DNA of 64,000 bases, from assembly GCF_003369915.1 (NCBI RefSeq), contig NC_046675.1, positions 3,162,001 to 3,226,000 of the forward strand, in the 5' to 3' direction. The translations under genes were made by a program, and so were the position numbers. Every line of letters begins with the position of its first letter. The first letter of the stretch is position 1. The DNA is from Drosophila miranda (taxonomy: Eukaryota > Arthropoda > Insecta > Diptera > Drosophilidae). Under the pieces are notes generated by a model. It had not been told where the DNA came from. It made no database searches and saw only the letters and a program-made list of their open reading frames with translations. Below are positions 31,830 through 44,978 of this stretch, in pieces.

Positions 31830-34800
31830 AAAAACACATCAAAATATGGGATAATTAAATTTTTAATTAAAGGAATGACATGATTTAATCCACTTCATTA
31901 TGCCATGGCCGAGTGCTCAGCAATGTACAAAGTGCAGGCTTTTGCTCCTCTGTTTTTGAAGACTTTCTAACAAAAGGTATTTTGTTAGTTTGTGCCATGC
32001 TTGCATTGGACGCAAGCATGCTGGACGACAGTCATGCGACTCTCTTTTGCGGGCTGTAAGAAATTTCAAATTATAAGAAATCGCGTATTGTTTTTGATCT
32101 CTTCTTCCATGAAACATTGCTACTTAACTTACATTAAGCATATAAACATTGGAATAAATTTCATCAAAGTAAGTAGTCGTAGTTAATTAAGCGCTAAGAG
32201 GAAAGTTTCTGGACTGGTATATATGTATGTACAAGTACATCACCTCAAGGATACGAACAGGGTATTCCCTTGACATTATTTTTGAAAAACCTGGAATCTG
32301 CCCCGAAACAATAAACCAATTTCCAAAATGATTTTTACCTGTTCTACCTGTAGCTGACGAAATTTTTGACGCATTTTCGAACATACGGCTGCTTATCAGC
32401 TGTGTAGGTACATATCTCTATTTAAAAGGATGGGTCTTAACAAGGGAACCACTTCCGAAGAAAACACAAGCGGCACATCACTTTCCAATTAAGACAATTA
32501 TAAACGGATATGTTGCCGTTGTCTGCTCTGCTAATTGCCGATGCCCTTGCGTTTTTTGATCTGTGTAAATTGGCTCCAGCTTTCTCACCTGTTGTTCTGG
32601 TTGCTTCTGCTGCTTCTACTGTTGCTGTTGCCATGGGACAGGTCTTCCCATTCATAAAAATGTGCACCATGCGGCAACACAGCGTAAAATTACGTCAGCC
32701 AATGCAAAAAAGAGAGAACGAGAGAGATGGCAAAAACAGATGGTGGCGGGTTAAATGTAAATGTGCGCAGTGAGAGAATGAGAGAATGAGATGCAGACAT
32801 TTCCAAGGTATGGTTCATAAAAGAAAAGGAATTCCGATAGAACCCTCCTTCCGTAACACTTCAGACTTTTGTGAAGCTGCAAAACTATTAAGTACATATG
32901 TAAGTATCTCAGAGCAAATACAGAGCGAGAGAGAGTGGCAGGGATGCCGCCTCACCTTATACAAATACACTTTAAAGCTTTACAAGCACAACGTAAACCA
33001 AATAATGAACGTGCATACATACATACATACGTATGTGCATACTTGCACAAGTACGAAACCACAAAAAGCCGGTTCAAGTCAATAATAAATCGCAAAAGAA
33101 AATGTTTTCACATTGTATGCTTCCACACGGCAATGAAGTCAATGAAGAGAGAGAGGGAGAGAGAGAGAGAGAGAGAGAAGCGTGTCAGTGAGCAGCCACC
33201 CCACTGAGGAGCATCCAACTGCGTGGCATTATTTGAGCGCGGAAAAACGGCGCATTCACAATCAACCGTTGAACCAAAACGGACGCGCGCTGTGCTATCA
33301 CAGACTTTGTTATTGTTATTGTTATTGCGAAACTCGAAAAGAGCGGGACAAAATGTTAATTCTACTCAACGTCGCGTAAACGAAACGGAAAGAAAATGCT
33401 GATAAAACAGAATAATAATAAACAATTGGTGCAAAAGTTGAACGGAAACTGATAAGTGCGTGCTGAGCCAAAAAGAGATTAGAGTATTCGACAATTAACT
33501 GTGAAAGCGGCAACAAATGTACAGGTACAGGTAATGCACAACTGCTGCAACAATGCCAAATTGTTGCATGCTGCTCTACATGGATATTCCTACTTTCCGA
33601 ATATGTGTCAGTGTGCCAAAAGTTTTCATCATAAATCCCCCTGACAGACAGGTCTCGGTCGCGTATATTACATACACATACACGTGTATTTATGTACACA
33701 ACACAAAGATGTAAATACATAAGTACATACATATACATACAGCTGAAAGCTTTCAGTGTCAGCACGTATATATGTACATATTTACTTTTAAAACTCTCGG
33801 GAGCGATGTTATTATTTTGCTTGTGTGCGTTTTGTTTTTGTGTCCTCCTTTGTACCATGTATCTCGCCCTCTCCCTGATGTTTCTCCCTCTTCCTTGTAT
33901 TTATGCACCAAAAATTCAAATTAATATGTTTAAAAAACAGATTAAGATGCTAAATGAAGAATAAATACTACTTATATACATATGTACCTTGAAATGAAAC
34001 AATAACAGCGCCTTTCATGCGAGAGCTTTTCGGAAATGCATCACCTTGTAGAATTACGCCTTGGCTTCTTCCACCTCACACTCTCACTCTCTCTAGGAAG
34101 GGCTCTCTCCCTCTCTTACCTTACAGCGATTTTTGCTATTGTTTTTATTTCATAATGCGTGTATGTGTATGTGTATGCGTAAATACCTATACATTAATTT
34201 ACTGCCTACTCACTGTGCATGCAAGTTGTTGATGCAATTCGTGGGATGACCATGAAATTACATGAGATTCGATTTAATTGCACTATATAACTGTATGTAT
34301 GCACGAAATGTAGTAGAGATCTGATTCAACAATCCTAGGATATCGACTGACTCTTTGTTGGAAGCTGGAATCGCTAAAGCTCTTCCTCTCCATTACATGG
34401 ACAGCCGACAGCAGCTTTCTTCCCCGAAGTGTCACACGCCCAAGGTCAACGTACAATGCCCTGGCTGGCAGCTGAATGAAAGCCGATTGTTTATTGCAAT
34501 GAAGTTATCATTATTTTCTTTTGCAAACTGCATTTTATTCAGGAGGAATCTGGTGGCTTTTTTCCCACTCTGCCCACTGTGCTCTTCAAGCACTCTTATG
34601 TATACACTTCAAAAGCTTTAGCTTATATTTAGGGCCTGTCACGTTTCACAATGATATCAATGGGTTTAAGCTATTATTTAAACCTATAAGCGAGTCATTT
34701 CGTTTCGCCCTTATTGGTACGTGCCGTGCGCATTCCACAGTTGGAAATGTATAAAAAGATTATTTAAATATATAGCCTCCTTTTCTTTGGATTTAATTTA

Positions 34801-37800
34801 TGCTCCCTTGACAGCTAACCCATTTAAAATAAGCAAAATATTTCAATTATAAAGCCATTCCAAGGTTGTCTTGTCAGGCATTTAAGTACAGAGTAATGAA
34901 ATGCAAAATGCAATCAAAAAGTTAATTTACGGGCAATGGCATACAGAAATAAATACGGGCTAATAATAGGCACAAGTAAATATATCAAGCAAACAGAAGA
35001 GAGTCTGAAGAAGAAGCTCCATACTATTAGCATTATTCAACATTGACTTTTTCCCAGTTGTGAGTGCAAACTTCCGCCCAAAGAACTTATTTGGGCAAAG
35101 ATCTCCAAGTGTTGGCCGCAAACATCAATAAAGTTCAAGACGCCAGATTGTATTTTGTTTGATTATACTACGAGTATATTTAGAAAGAGAGCAACACGTG
35201 GGGTCCCACACTGAAACCCACTGAAAATGAGACGAATACCAAAATACAGACGGAACACAAATGAAAATGCGCAAAAGACAAAAATCGAATTCAGCTAAAT
35301 TAGGCCAAATGTGTTAATTGTTAATTAAAGACATGTGTGTGGACGAGAGACCTCAAGAGTTGTTTACCTTACGTGTTATTGTCCTATCCGAATGTCTGGC
35401 AAACACTTTTATCTATCATCTGGCTTCAGTTAATAATTTCTTATCGCTCGCCTAGACCCTGCAACAAAATAGTTTCAAGGGGGCAGCATTTTGCAACTCT
35501 ACAGCTCGTACGTGGTATCTGGGGGCCTCCGCTTATCAAAAGCCCCTCCTTCTCAGACGCAGTCATAATGAACTCTTATCGGGCCGAGCGATGATAAGGA
35601 AAGGCAACAATTGGACGCCTGTATATTACACACTCGAGTTCTGTCCGTTCTATTAAGTGATTTATCAATAATATTGAGCAGCCGGCCTGCCCGGTTGTTG
35701 CCTCCACAATACTAGTAGTGGTCAAATTTAATGTTTTAAATTGCATTATGTATAATAAAATAAAATATATTTTTAATTGTTTTTTGCACAAGTAGCGTGG
35801 TTTATTTAATTCTCAAGTGGCTTCAAATTAATTGTATAATCTGCAAAATAAAGTCAAAAGACACTTGAGACATGTGGAGAGGCATTTAATTCGATTACGA
35901 CGGCATTTTTAGGGGCTTGCTTTGAAAACTTTTGTACCTTTTAGAGAGGGAGAGAGAGAGTGGCATTAATTCCATTCATTCTGGTTGCTGTCAATCTTAA
36001 TTGTGTTAATTTGCTGTGAGATGAAAGTTAAGTCAAGTGACAGCAACAAGCAAATGATATAAGAAAGAGGGAAAATTAAGGCAGCTGCACGTAAAACCCC
36101 CCAATACCAAAATCCCACCCCAACCCAATCCAAAGGCCAATCCATGGAGTATTCGTGTCTGTCTATGGTATCGTGTCGTGTGCTTTGTGGACTTTTGACG
36201 AGCTCTGCTCTAGAGCCGCCCCCCACACATACATTTGGGTACACAGATACTTTTATGCCCCTATACAGATGTATGTGTATGTACATGTGTGTAGATACAT
36301 ATGGATGTGAGCGAGTACATGCCATATCTTTTGTACTTAAGCATTTTGCTGTGTACACAGAAAACGGAGCACAGAATTTTAGGCTAGCGCCTGCTACCGA
36401 AAAGCAAGTCGATTTTAGCCATAGTCTGGCCCTCCAGCTACCCCTTTCCCCCACCCACACACACACGTCGAGGAAAAGACACTATTAAACACTTTTATAT
36501 AAACAAATGCAAGAATGAGAAGGAAAAAAAATGTTGGAATAACCTTGAACCGTTGGCAAAAAACTTTCACAATGAAAAAAGTTCAGTATCAAGGACCCAG
36601 AAATGTGTAGCGAGCAGATTCTCTTTTCGGAGCGTTTTTCATTTGCCAAAAAGCGAGGAGGGGACACCATTGCGTGTACGTAACGAATGCGTAAGAAAGG
36701 TGGATGTACGCCTGGGTATCGGGCATGGGAATGGCCGTTTGTGCCTGAGAATGTGCGTGTGAGTGCCAGTGCCGCCTGCGGATGTGCGTTAGGTTTTTGA
36801 ACTTGTTTTCTTTTGGTTTTTGTTTGGTAATTTTCCATCCAGCAGCCTGTTTTTGGGTCAATTTATTTATGCAAAATACCAAGCCAATCCCCAAGAAGAA
36901 GACATACGTACCTCTATAGAGTTATAAATAATACACAGGCTGGTATTTAGAAACAGCGTATAAAAACAGAAAGCTCGGAGATACACACGAGCACGAGCAC
37001 ACACACACACAGAAGCCACCCAACGAAATTCTCTCGGATTTTGGGGAAGGAAGGCGACAATCAAAACAAAGTGTGCAAAATGTGGTATAAGCGTATAGGC
37101 GATATAAAATATCTAAAAATACAAGCACACATTTTATACACACACACATATGTAAATTTGAAATATAGCCGTATATATCGTATAAGCATACCATGAACGT
37201 GTCTTGTTAATGGGCCGCCACATCACGATCCGATGGTGTGGCAGGCCGACACCTCGCATGCCCAAACATTCACATTCATATGTCGATGGCCTGTCCGTTT
37301 AAATTATGTGCTTGGTTTAGGGAGGCGGCCGATGTATGTACAATAGTTAGCAGAGATCGCTCCCGCAAACGAGATGCCGCCATTCCATTCGCGAAAGTAA
37401 AAACTTGATTGAAATATGGTCGCGAAATAAGCGGAAGAATGAATGCTCTTCGAATAGTATCAGTTTTTGGGACGAATGTGTCCGTTCACTTATGGGACAT
37501 TTTTAGCGCAAATCAACTTCATTTGCTAGAAGAACATGGTTATAATAGTACTTGTGATTGTACTTAAATTATTTTAAATAAACAAAGGAAATTTCTTTAC
37601 GGCAAGTAACTGATGCATCTGTAATCATATTTTAAATTGCTTTAATTGGATGTCCTCACTGTTCAAGACACGATCTTCCAGAGAAATCATTTAGCGGATG
37701 AGAAGCGCATAGAGTGGCACTCAGAGTCGTTCAAAGAACTCTGTGGATGAGAATGGTTCTACGAAATCCGTCAGCTTTGGACTTATCTAATCTGTGTAAA

Positions 37801-38302
37801 GGGCTGTTACAATTTCCCTATCAGCTGTGGAGCTCTGGTGCTGTGTTGCCAGGCAGAGACAGACATGCATGGTTTATTCCTCATAAATATGAAAATCCAG
37901 GAAAACCAGCAATTAAATGAATATAGAAATGTTCACCAGTAAAACCATATATTAGTTCAAGTGATTTGTTTTGTGTCTGGCTGAGACTTTACGATCCTTG
38001 TGGATGGCATGATTGGCGATTTTTAAAAATCAGTCCACAATCAAATCTTAATTTGAGGGGCATTTATATATTTATTATAATTATTAAATGCCCCCCAATT
38101 TATGATCGATCCTTCAGGTGAATGGGGTTTCTTTTTGCGTGTCGATGACCAATGCCAAGTCATTATATGATCGCCTATTATTTAGCGTTTATAAGGTATA
38201 TAAATACTTGACTTTATTTAATTGTTTGATTATTTATGGATTGTGCCACCTTATTTTTTGCCTTTAATGCGAAAACCGAAAGAACCCAAAGGCCGGTTTC
38301 CC
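31830..38302. other. 6.5-kb stretch without recognisable genes
   Basis: AT-rich DNA with many short frames on both strands, none with a domain, codon bias or paired splice sites. It has GA runs (33145-33179, 35943-35960), repeated ACATACATAC-type tracts (33010-33030, 33720-33740) and CA runs. It could hold enhancers, a long non-coding RNA or distant 5' exons of the ChaC gene. Confidence 0.5.
33145..33179. repeat. GA microsatellite
   Basis: AGAGAGAG run of about 35 bp with one GGG interruption; a potential GAGA-factor site cluster. Confidence 0.75.
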
Positions 38303-38310
38303 TATCGATA
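38303..38310. promoter_or_regulatory. DRE (TATCGATA), candidate promoter element of the ChaC gene
   Basis: Perfect palindromic DNA-replication-related element bound by DREF, common in promoters of Drosophila housekeeping genes. It lies about 735 bp upstream of the ChaC start codon, a distance that implies a long 5' UTR or a 5' UTR intron. A GA run lies directly downstream (38344-38358). Confidence 0.5.
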
Positions 38311-39044
38311 GAGTGTGACCGACCTACAGAGAGCGACCCACAGAGAGAGAGAGAGAGGGAGAGTGAGAGTGGATGACTGAGAGAACAGTCGGGAGAGCAG
38401 CAACAATTTGAATAGACGTTCCTACATATTCATAGCCACAGCTCTCCGTAGATAAGTCTTGAGAGACGTCAGACACAGAGCGTCCATAAATATTTATTTA
38501 ACATTTTTTTTTCATACAATATTTTTTGCACTGCCTGTGGGGGTGCTTCCTCTTCTCCGTCTGGGGCGTTGGAAATGTTTTCGGCTTTCGCGCTGGGCGG
38601 GCAATTTAGTTCCCTGCGGATCGCGGAACTATTTAGTCGCAGTCGACGAGGAGAAGCGACTAGCCAACAGAATAATAACAGAAATAATACTAGCAGAATA
38701 TTTCGATTTTCGATTGACCAAGTAAGCGTCGCCTGAAATAAATATCACGATTCGACACAGTCGTACTCGTATTTGGCACACATCACTACAGTAAACAATG
38801 TACAAATTTGTAAAGTAAACTCCACTCGATTTTTCGAACAGAATTCACAACGTAGACTCTCGGTGGAAAGGTCGAGCCGGTGCCCGGCGAACAATGTAAC
38901 AGAGAGACCATCGCGCGTGAAGAGACCAAGAGGAGCGGGAGCTTGCATGTCCCAAGCCAAACCAAGGAGCTGATCGCAACACGCATTATCGAAATTTAAC
39001 TTTTGGAATCCATTGAAAATTATCCCAAACGGATCGCGGGGGAC

Positions 39045-41593
39045 ATGGCTCACTACAGCGCACATCAGCAGGCAGCGGCCGGTGCAGTGCCCGCTCACTT
39101 CAAAGATCTCTTCACCAGCGGGCGGCTCGGCTCCGCGGAGCAGGACAACGGCAATAGCCGCAACAACAACAACGGGAGGGACGACAACAATGAGCAGGAG
39201 AACCGCCTGAACAATGCCAACAACAATGGGCAGTCGGAAGCCGAGTGCTGGGTCTTTGGATACGGCTCCCTCTGCTGGCATCCGGGCTTCACCTTCAGCA
39301 AGTGCATCACGGGCTACGTCCGGGGATTCGTGCGCCGCTTCTGGCAGGGCAACGCCACACATCGCGGCACAGAAGAAAAGGTGAGTCCCAGCCCTGGCAT
39401 GGTGCTGAATCTATTAGCTATTTATTTACACTTGTCTGGCTGCCACTGAAGCAATCTTAATACTATTATACTATTACGGCTATTATTTGCTAAATGTGCC
39501 GCTCAAACACATACGGCTTTCGTTATCTATTTGTCGCGTGTTATCAGCCTTTGTCGGGTCTGGGCCTGGGGCTGGGGCTTTGGCTAATGGCAAACAAACA
39601 AGTGAAATTAACATATGCCAGCCAGATAGTCAGATAGACAGCCAGCCATCAATGCTGTAGTACCCAGTACGAGTATGCCTATAGCGAAGCGATTCCCCAT
39701 TAAGATTGGATCGGATACTCCATTAGCATAACTAATTCGCTTGCCCAACAAGTCGCGGGGCGGGACCAGCCCCTTGCAATGGAGACATCTACAAATGGGA
39801 GGGGAGGTGAAACACGTTTCGGTTTGAACATGTTTTTTTAGATGATATTTAAGGCAGCATTCCTGTATACTTTTGGAGAAAATTGAGTTACACTTCACGG
39901 TACGGTAAGGAATGTAGAATAGAATTAGTAGATCTGGGAATGTGTTTGTTATTCAGCCCAGATGTGCTTCTATCAGTTTTAGCTCTCCCTCTTCAACACT
40001 TTATGCAATAGTTACTAGGAAGCAAGCAATCTCAGCTCAAAAACCCTTATAGAAAAATATAGCTGAGTTTTACGCAACGACAAATAGAATATGTTTACCA
40101 GCAATCTGGGTCACTCCTATGACAAAGACTCCAAGGGCGAAAATGAGTCAAGGTCCGCCTTTTATACAATATATAGAAAAAGAAATCAGATCGTGCAGAC
40201 GTGCAGGGAACCTTTGTGAGGGCGATAAAAGCAATCCATATACATACATATGTACATACCATAAAGAAAGACGTATAAAATGCATTTTATTTTATGATGA
40301 CGAATAATACTGACATATACATTATTTTCCTCCTCTCTTTGTGTTTTGCAGCCTGGGCGTGTAGCGACCCTGATGAAGGACAAAGAGGTAAGTAAACTCG
40401 AATTTAAAACTCATAAATTACTGCAAAAAGTGTGTGCGCGCCGGCCCGAATTTCTCAATGTAAGCCCCATTCTGTGTAGGCGACAAACCCCAGCGTAGAC
40501 GCATGGTGAATGCCAACCAAACCAACTCGTCCATATCTTAGGTGAGAAACTCTGGCAGATTTCCGCAGACAACCGAGCGTAATAATTCGAGATCCTTGCG
40601 GATCCCTCTTCATCATATGCAAGGCGCAGTTCCGCGGAATATAGGCGAATGTGTGCCTTTCTCTAGAGAGGCAGGCAAGAACACATGCAATTTTACACCT
40701 TGATACTTTCTATCCTAGGCCCGGGGACTTTACCCAGGGCATTGATCGAGAGAGTTACCAGGAACTCGTTTGTGACCCCGAGAGACAAGCATGAAAAACT
40801 CAAACCGGCTCATAGAACTACGAAAAGAGCGGTATATAAACGCGAGAACTAACGGAAAAATACTTGGGAATTATAAGCAGATTAGGAAATCTACGAAAAG
40901 TACCACGGGTTCAAATCACGCGCGGAACGAAGAAGAAACAACTATTTTTAGATTACTTTTAAATGTGATCTCTTTTTAAGTATTCTTTTCATTTCCGTTG
41001 CAGGGTATTACATGGGGCTGTGCTTACAGAGTAACGGGCAATACGGCCCTCGAGTATCTCAAGCAGCGTGAATGCACCCTAGGTATGTGACAATCAGAAC
41101 TCTCATACCCGCTGTCTAACTAACTAATGACTAACCATGACTCCAATCCCTTACAGGTGGCTATGCTACACTCGAGGCTAAGTTCTTCCCCCGCGTCGCC
41201 TCCCAAGACACACCCTTCAGTGGCGAGGCCGTCGAGGTGCTGGTTTATGTGGCCACGCCGGAGAATCAGCATTGGCTGGGCGAAGCGCCGCTTTTGGAAA
41301 TCGCCCACCAGATCGCCACCAGTAGAGGTCCGAGCGGCCACAACGCCGAGTACCTGCTGCGACTGGCGATGTTCATGCACGAGGAGATACCCGGCGTGCG
41401 GGATGAGCATTTGTTCGAGCTGGAGCGTCTGGTGCTGGACGAACTGTACCGCCAAGAAATACCTATGTCGTCTGTGATGGGCCGCAATCCAGATAGGATA
41501 CGTCGCGACTCCCACGAGGACATTCGCCGCCAGCCCTCGTTCGAGTTCACGTCCCGCGTGCCAGAGACGAAACTCCGCTGCCTGAACATTTGA
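39045..41593 (+). CDS. CG10365: ChaC-type gamma-glutamylcyclotransferase, 295 aa
   Basis: Four exons: 39045-39380, 40352-40387, 41004-41082 and 41157-41593 (888 nt with stop). The ChaC family cleaves glutathione in the cytosol to 5-oxoproline and Cys-Gly. The substrate-binding loop FGYGSLCWHP is at about residues 71-80, after an N-terminal Asn-rich extension of about 60 residues that is absent from vertebrate ChaC proteins. The KPGRVATL block is built across exons 1-2, then TWGCAYRVTG, EYLKQRE and GGYATLE follow. The C-terminal part is helical, as in the family. The start at 39045 was chosen because the upstream in-frame codons contain no ATG. AATAAA lies at 41953-41958. Probably D. melanogaster CG10365. 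Its 3' end faces Rpn9. Confidence 0.9.
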
Positions 41594-42052
41594 TTGCGGG
41601 CACAGTGGCTAGAGGCGGTGGGTGTCGCCGCGCCCACGCCCGCCAGGCAACAGCAAGTGATATGCACGCGGCGGCGATTATTGCTGTAGAAGATTCCAAA
41701 TTGATTATCGACATTTAGCACCCTAGGAAACCAGAGTCTACCACTAAATTCACTGTATTCTTACAACTGTAAATAACCCATACGGATAAGCACTAGCCTT
41801 AAGCAACAACTCCGCGATAAGTGATCTGATATGAAAACTAAGCGTTGGCTTAGTCTAGTCCATAAGTTCTGTCCTCAACGCACAAAAGCTAACATTTTTA
41901 CACGCGAAACTTTCAGGGAGATATAAAAGAATGAAACAATAGTCCGAAAGTGAATAAAACCAAAACGAAAATAACACAAATAGTGACTTTAGATGGGTTT
42001 TAATTAAATACAAAGGCATTTACGCAAATGGAAATCAAGATCAAACTTAAGC
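41594..42052. other. Convergent 3' region, ChaC gene / Rpn9
   Basis: Holds both 3' UTRs. AATAAA (41953-41958) serves the ChaC gene. TTTAAT at 41999-42004 reads ATTAAA on the minus strand for Rpn9, so the two transcripts probably end within about 50 bp of each other or overlap. Confidence 0.55.
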
Positions 42053-43371
42053 CTAGTTGGTGAGAATTTCAGCTGCACGGTTCTCCATTAGCTTCTCCAT
42101 GCTCGTGATCGATCCCATCCAGGAGTCCAGGGTGCTGGCCATGCCGGCGATCTGGTTGCGGTTCAGGACGCGGGGTTGCACCCACGACATGTTTACGACG
42201 CCAGCCACCTGATCGATCTCGCCGCGCACCAGATCCAGGGCCAGGGCTTTCATGATCAGCAGCTCCACTGCCTTGGCCGGCAGTTTGGTCTCATGGGCAA
42301 TGTCCGTAAAGGAAATGGCTCGCTGAATGGCCGATCGCTTAAATGTCATCTCCATCAGACAGAGCAGAGAGATCTTCTCGCGCAGCTTGACCTCCTGGGC
42401 AGCCAGATCGGGAATCTTTGACCAGATCTTCTTCATGTCATTGAATCTGGGGAGTACAACGATTAGCTACTAGCCCACGGCTATGATGTGGTTCTACGTA
42501 CTTGTTGATATCGCCGGTGTTAAATGCCTTGAGCAGGTCCACCAGCCACACGTTGTCAGTGCCCTGCAGCGACTCCAAAATGGGATGCGCCAGCAGCTCG
42601 CCTATGTTATAGACGCCATCGCCGAGCAGGGCAGCCAGTCCCAGGAAGAATGCCTGCTGTGCCCATTGGTCGCGTGGGTAGTCGTCCAGCGAGCAGCCCA
42701 AGAACTGCAGGCCGCATCGGTAGTAGTCGCTGTGCTTGCCCACACGGCGATAGTACTGCGAGGCGAGCATGTAGTATTTGCCGTGAACGGGCGTCACGAA
42801 GCCGGCCTCCTCCAGGACATCGCGCAGCTCCTCGATGATCTTTTTGGTGGAGTTCAGGTCGTTCAGATTTGTGAGATAGAGGTTGCCCTGCATGACCTGC
42901 AGGTACCACACAGCCTCATCGCAGATCTTGACTTTGTCCTTAATTTTCTCGAGGAATTCGATGGCCTCTGCTTTGTCGCTAATGTTGTCCACGACTACTT
43001 CGAGAATTTGGATCAGACCATACGGGTTTATTCTGTAAATCAATCAAGATATATGTGAATCTACAATTGTGCCAAGTCATGGAGGGACTCACTTTGTTTC
43101 AAAGGTGGAAAGGAAGTTCTGGTAGAGCTGCAGCAGCGCCGACTCGTCCTGCAGCGATTCATGGCGCACGAATGTCACCAGTTTGATTGTCAGCTCGTTC
43201 CACAACCTGTACAAATTCGCAAATTATATCAAAACTCTTGGGCCCATGAGTTTATGCTTACTTCTCGTTATGCAGCTCCTCGATGAGCGTCCACTCGGCA
43301 GCAAGATCTTTGTTTGTAGTCTTTTTTTGCAAAGCCAAGTAAGCGGTGACGGTCGCCTGTGTGTTGGACAT
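42053..43371 (-). CDS. Rpn9: 26S proteasome non-ATPase regulatory subunit Rpn9 (PSMD13), 382 aa
   Basis: Four exons: 43371-43262, 43206-43093, 43032-42502 and 42446-42053 (1149 nt with stop). Rpn9 is a lid subunit of the 19S regulatory particle. Helical repeats fill the first about 170 residues. The PCI domain that mediates lid assembly follows (about 175-345; LLEAAKAF-type region, then RAISFTDIAHETKLP as winged helix). The C-terminal helix ends in MENRAAEILTN, as expected for the helix bundle of the lid. Length is the same as I recall for the family. It is divergent from the UBLCP1 homologue, whose product is a known proteasome phosphatase, with 485 bp between starts. Confidence 0.95.
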
Positions 43372-43479
43372 TTTCGTTGCTTTTATTCCGGAGCTTTATC
43401 AAATAAAATATATTTTTTTATTTCCAAGCTACAAAAATTGCAAATCACAATCGCCGACGCAGCTGTCAAATTTGACATT

Positions 43480-43588
43480 GCGTTAACAGCACCATTAGTG
43501 TTAGGCGCAACACTAACAGTCTTCCAGCGTTGCGTTAACAGCCCCATCTGTTTTGCGCCTAACAGTCTCACAGCGTTGCTTTAACAGC
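43480..43588. repeat. Three imperfect GCGTTAACAGC repeats upstream of Rpn9
   Basis: GCGTTAACAGC at 43480-43490 and 43532-43542, and GCTTTAACAGC at 43578-43588. The last two sit in a longer imperfect repeat of about 46 bp that includes CTAACAGTCT and CAGCGTTG. All lie 110-220 bp upstream of the Rpn9 start codon, inside the bidirectional promoter. Confidence 0.6.
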
Positions 43589-43856
43589 TTATTGCTTTAT
43601 TTCGTTTTGTTTTTTTTAGATTTTTCAGCAAATAAAGCTTATTTTAGAGCAAAGCATTATTAATTTAAAATTAAAATGCTTCGATTTTGGGGCGTAGGAT
43701 ACCAAATTACCATTTAATTGTTGTTAAAATTAAACAACATTGCAGTAGATCGGGTTGATAGCAGCTGTAAAATCACTGCTGAAATACCTCTACTGACAGC
43801 TGTTTTTCGTTTATGCAAATTTTCTCGCGCAAAAATTTGGAACAATTTATGCGACC

Positions 43857-44874
43857 ATGAACGAAATTAAGGAAGTGGTTGTTGTTGTTAAATGGAGCGG
43901 CAAGGAGTACCCGGTGGACCTGACCGACCAGGACACTGTCGAAGTGCTGCGTCATGAGATCTTCCGCAAGACACAGGTGCGCCCGGAGCGCCAAAAACTA
44001 TTAAATCTGAAGTACAAAGGTAATTGCCATGTACGACTCCAAAAACCTTCGTCTACAATCTGATCTTGCAGGAAAAACCGCTGCGGACAATGTAAAGATA
44101 GGTGCCCTGGAGCTGAAGTCGAATTTCAAGCTGATGATGGTCGGCTCGAAAGAGGCGGACATTGAGGATGCTTGTCGCTTGCCCGAGGATGTGGGCGAAG
44201 TGGTGGACGACTTCGATGACGCCGAGGAGCGCGAAGAGTCCGTGGAAAACTCGGCAGTTTATCTGGCCAAGGTGCAGCGTCGCGTCCGCGACTACAAGAT
44301 AAATGAGCTGGCGCCGCCTCGCGAGGGCAAGAAATTGCTCGTCCTGGACATAGACTATACGCTTTTCGATCACCGCTCGCCCGCAGAGACAGGCTCACAA
44401 CTGATGCGCCCGTTCTTGCACACGTTTCTCGAATCCGCCTATGTGGATTACGATATAGTGATCTGGTCGGCCACCAGCATGCGCTGGATTGAGGAGAAGA
44501 TGCGTCTGCTGGGAGTGAGCAACAATGACACCTACAAAATTATGTTCTACCTCGACTCGAATGCGATGATCTCAGTGCACGTTCAGGAACGCGGTGTTGT
44601 GGACGTTAAGCCCCTGGGCGTCATCTGGGCCCTCTACAAGCAGTATAACTCCAGCAACACCATTATGTTCGACGACATTCGCCGCAACTTCCTAATGAAT
44701 CCCAAGTCCGGCCTCAAGATACGCCCCTTCCGGCAGGCTCACCTCAATCGCGCCACGGACACGGAGCTGCTGAAGCTCGCGGAATACTTGCGCAAGATAG
44801 CCCTTCACTGCAAGGACTTCAATTTGCTGAACCATCGCAAGTGGGAGAGCTACCATCCCAAAAAGAACTCCTGA
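43857..44874 (+). CDS. Ublcp1: Ubiquitin-like domain CTD phosphatase, UBLCP1 homologue, 321 aa
   Basis: Two exons: 43857-44019 and 44072-44874 (966 nt with stop). In other species this nuclear enzyme dephosphorylates and down-regulates the proteasome. The N-terminal ubiquitin-like domain is residues 1-80 (binds Rpn1 in other species). The HAD/FCP-type phosphatase follows, with the nucleophile motif DIDYT at 147-151, then [13 protein letters not shown], then the Lys of [10 protein letters not shown] and the acidic DDIRRNF. It is intact and likely active. Its head-to-head arrangement with Rpn9 suggests shared control of two proteasome genes. It corresponds to D. melanogaster CG6697 as I recall. 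Stop to stop distance to the gene on the other strand is only 105 bp. Confidence 0.95.
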
Positions 44875-44978
44875 ACAGCCAGCCGCCTGAACATTTGTCT
44901 CAGTGTTCCGCTTCGATTGTATGTAAGATTCGCATTAGTTTATTAAATTAAGATGCATTTTGTACGCGTCCCAGACAA

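Noticed and set aside
38459-38725. 88-aa frame upstream of the ChaC gene
   Set aside because: No recognisable domain; position fits the 5' UTR or promoter of the ChaC gene.
40908-40922. GGTTCAAATC, resembling a tRNA B box
   Set aside because: No matching acceptor stem, A box or cloverleaf can be drawn upstream; it lies in an intron of the ChaC gene.
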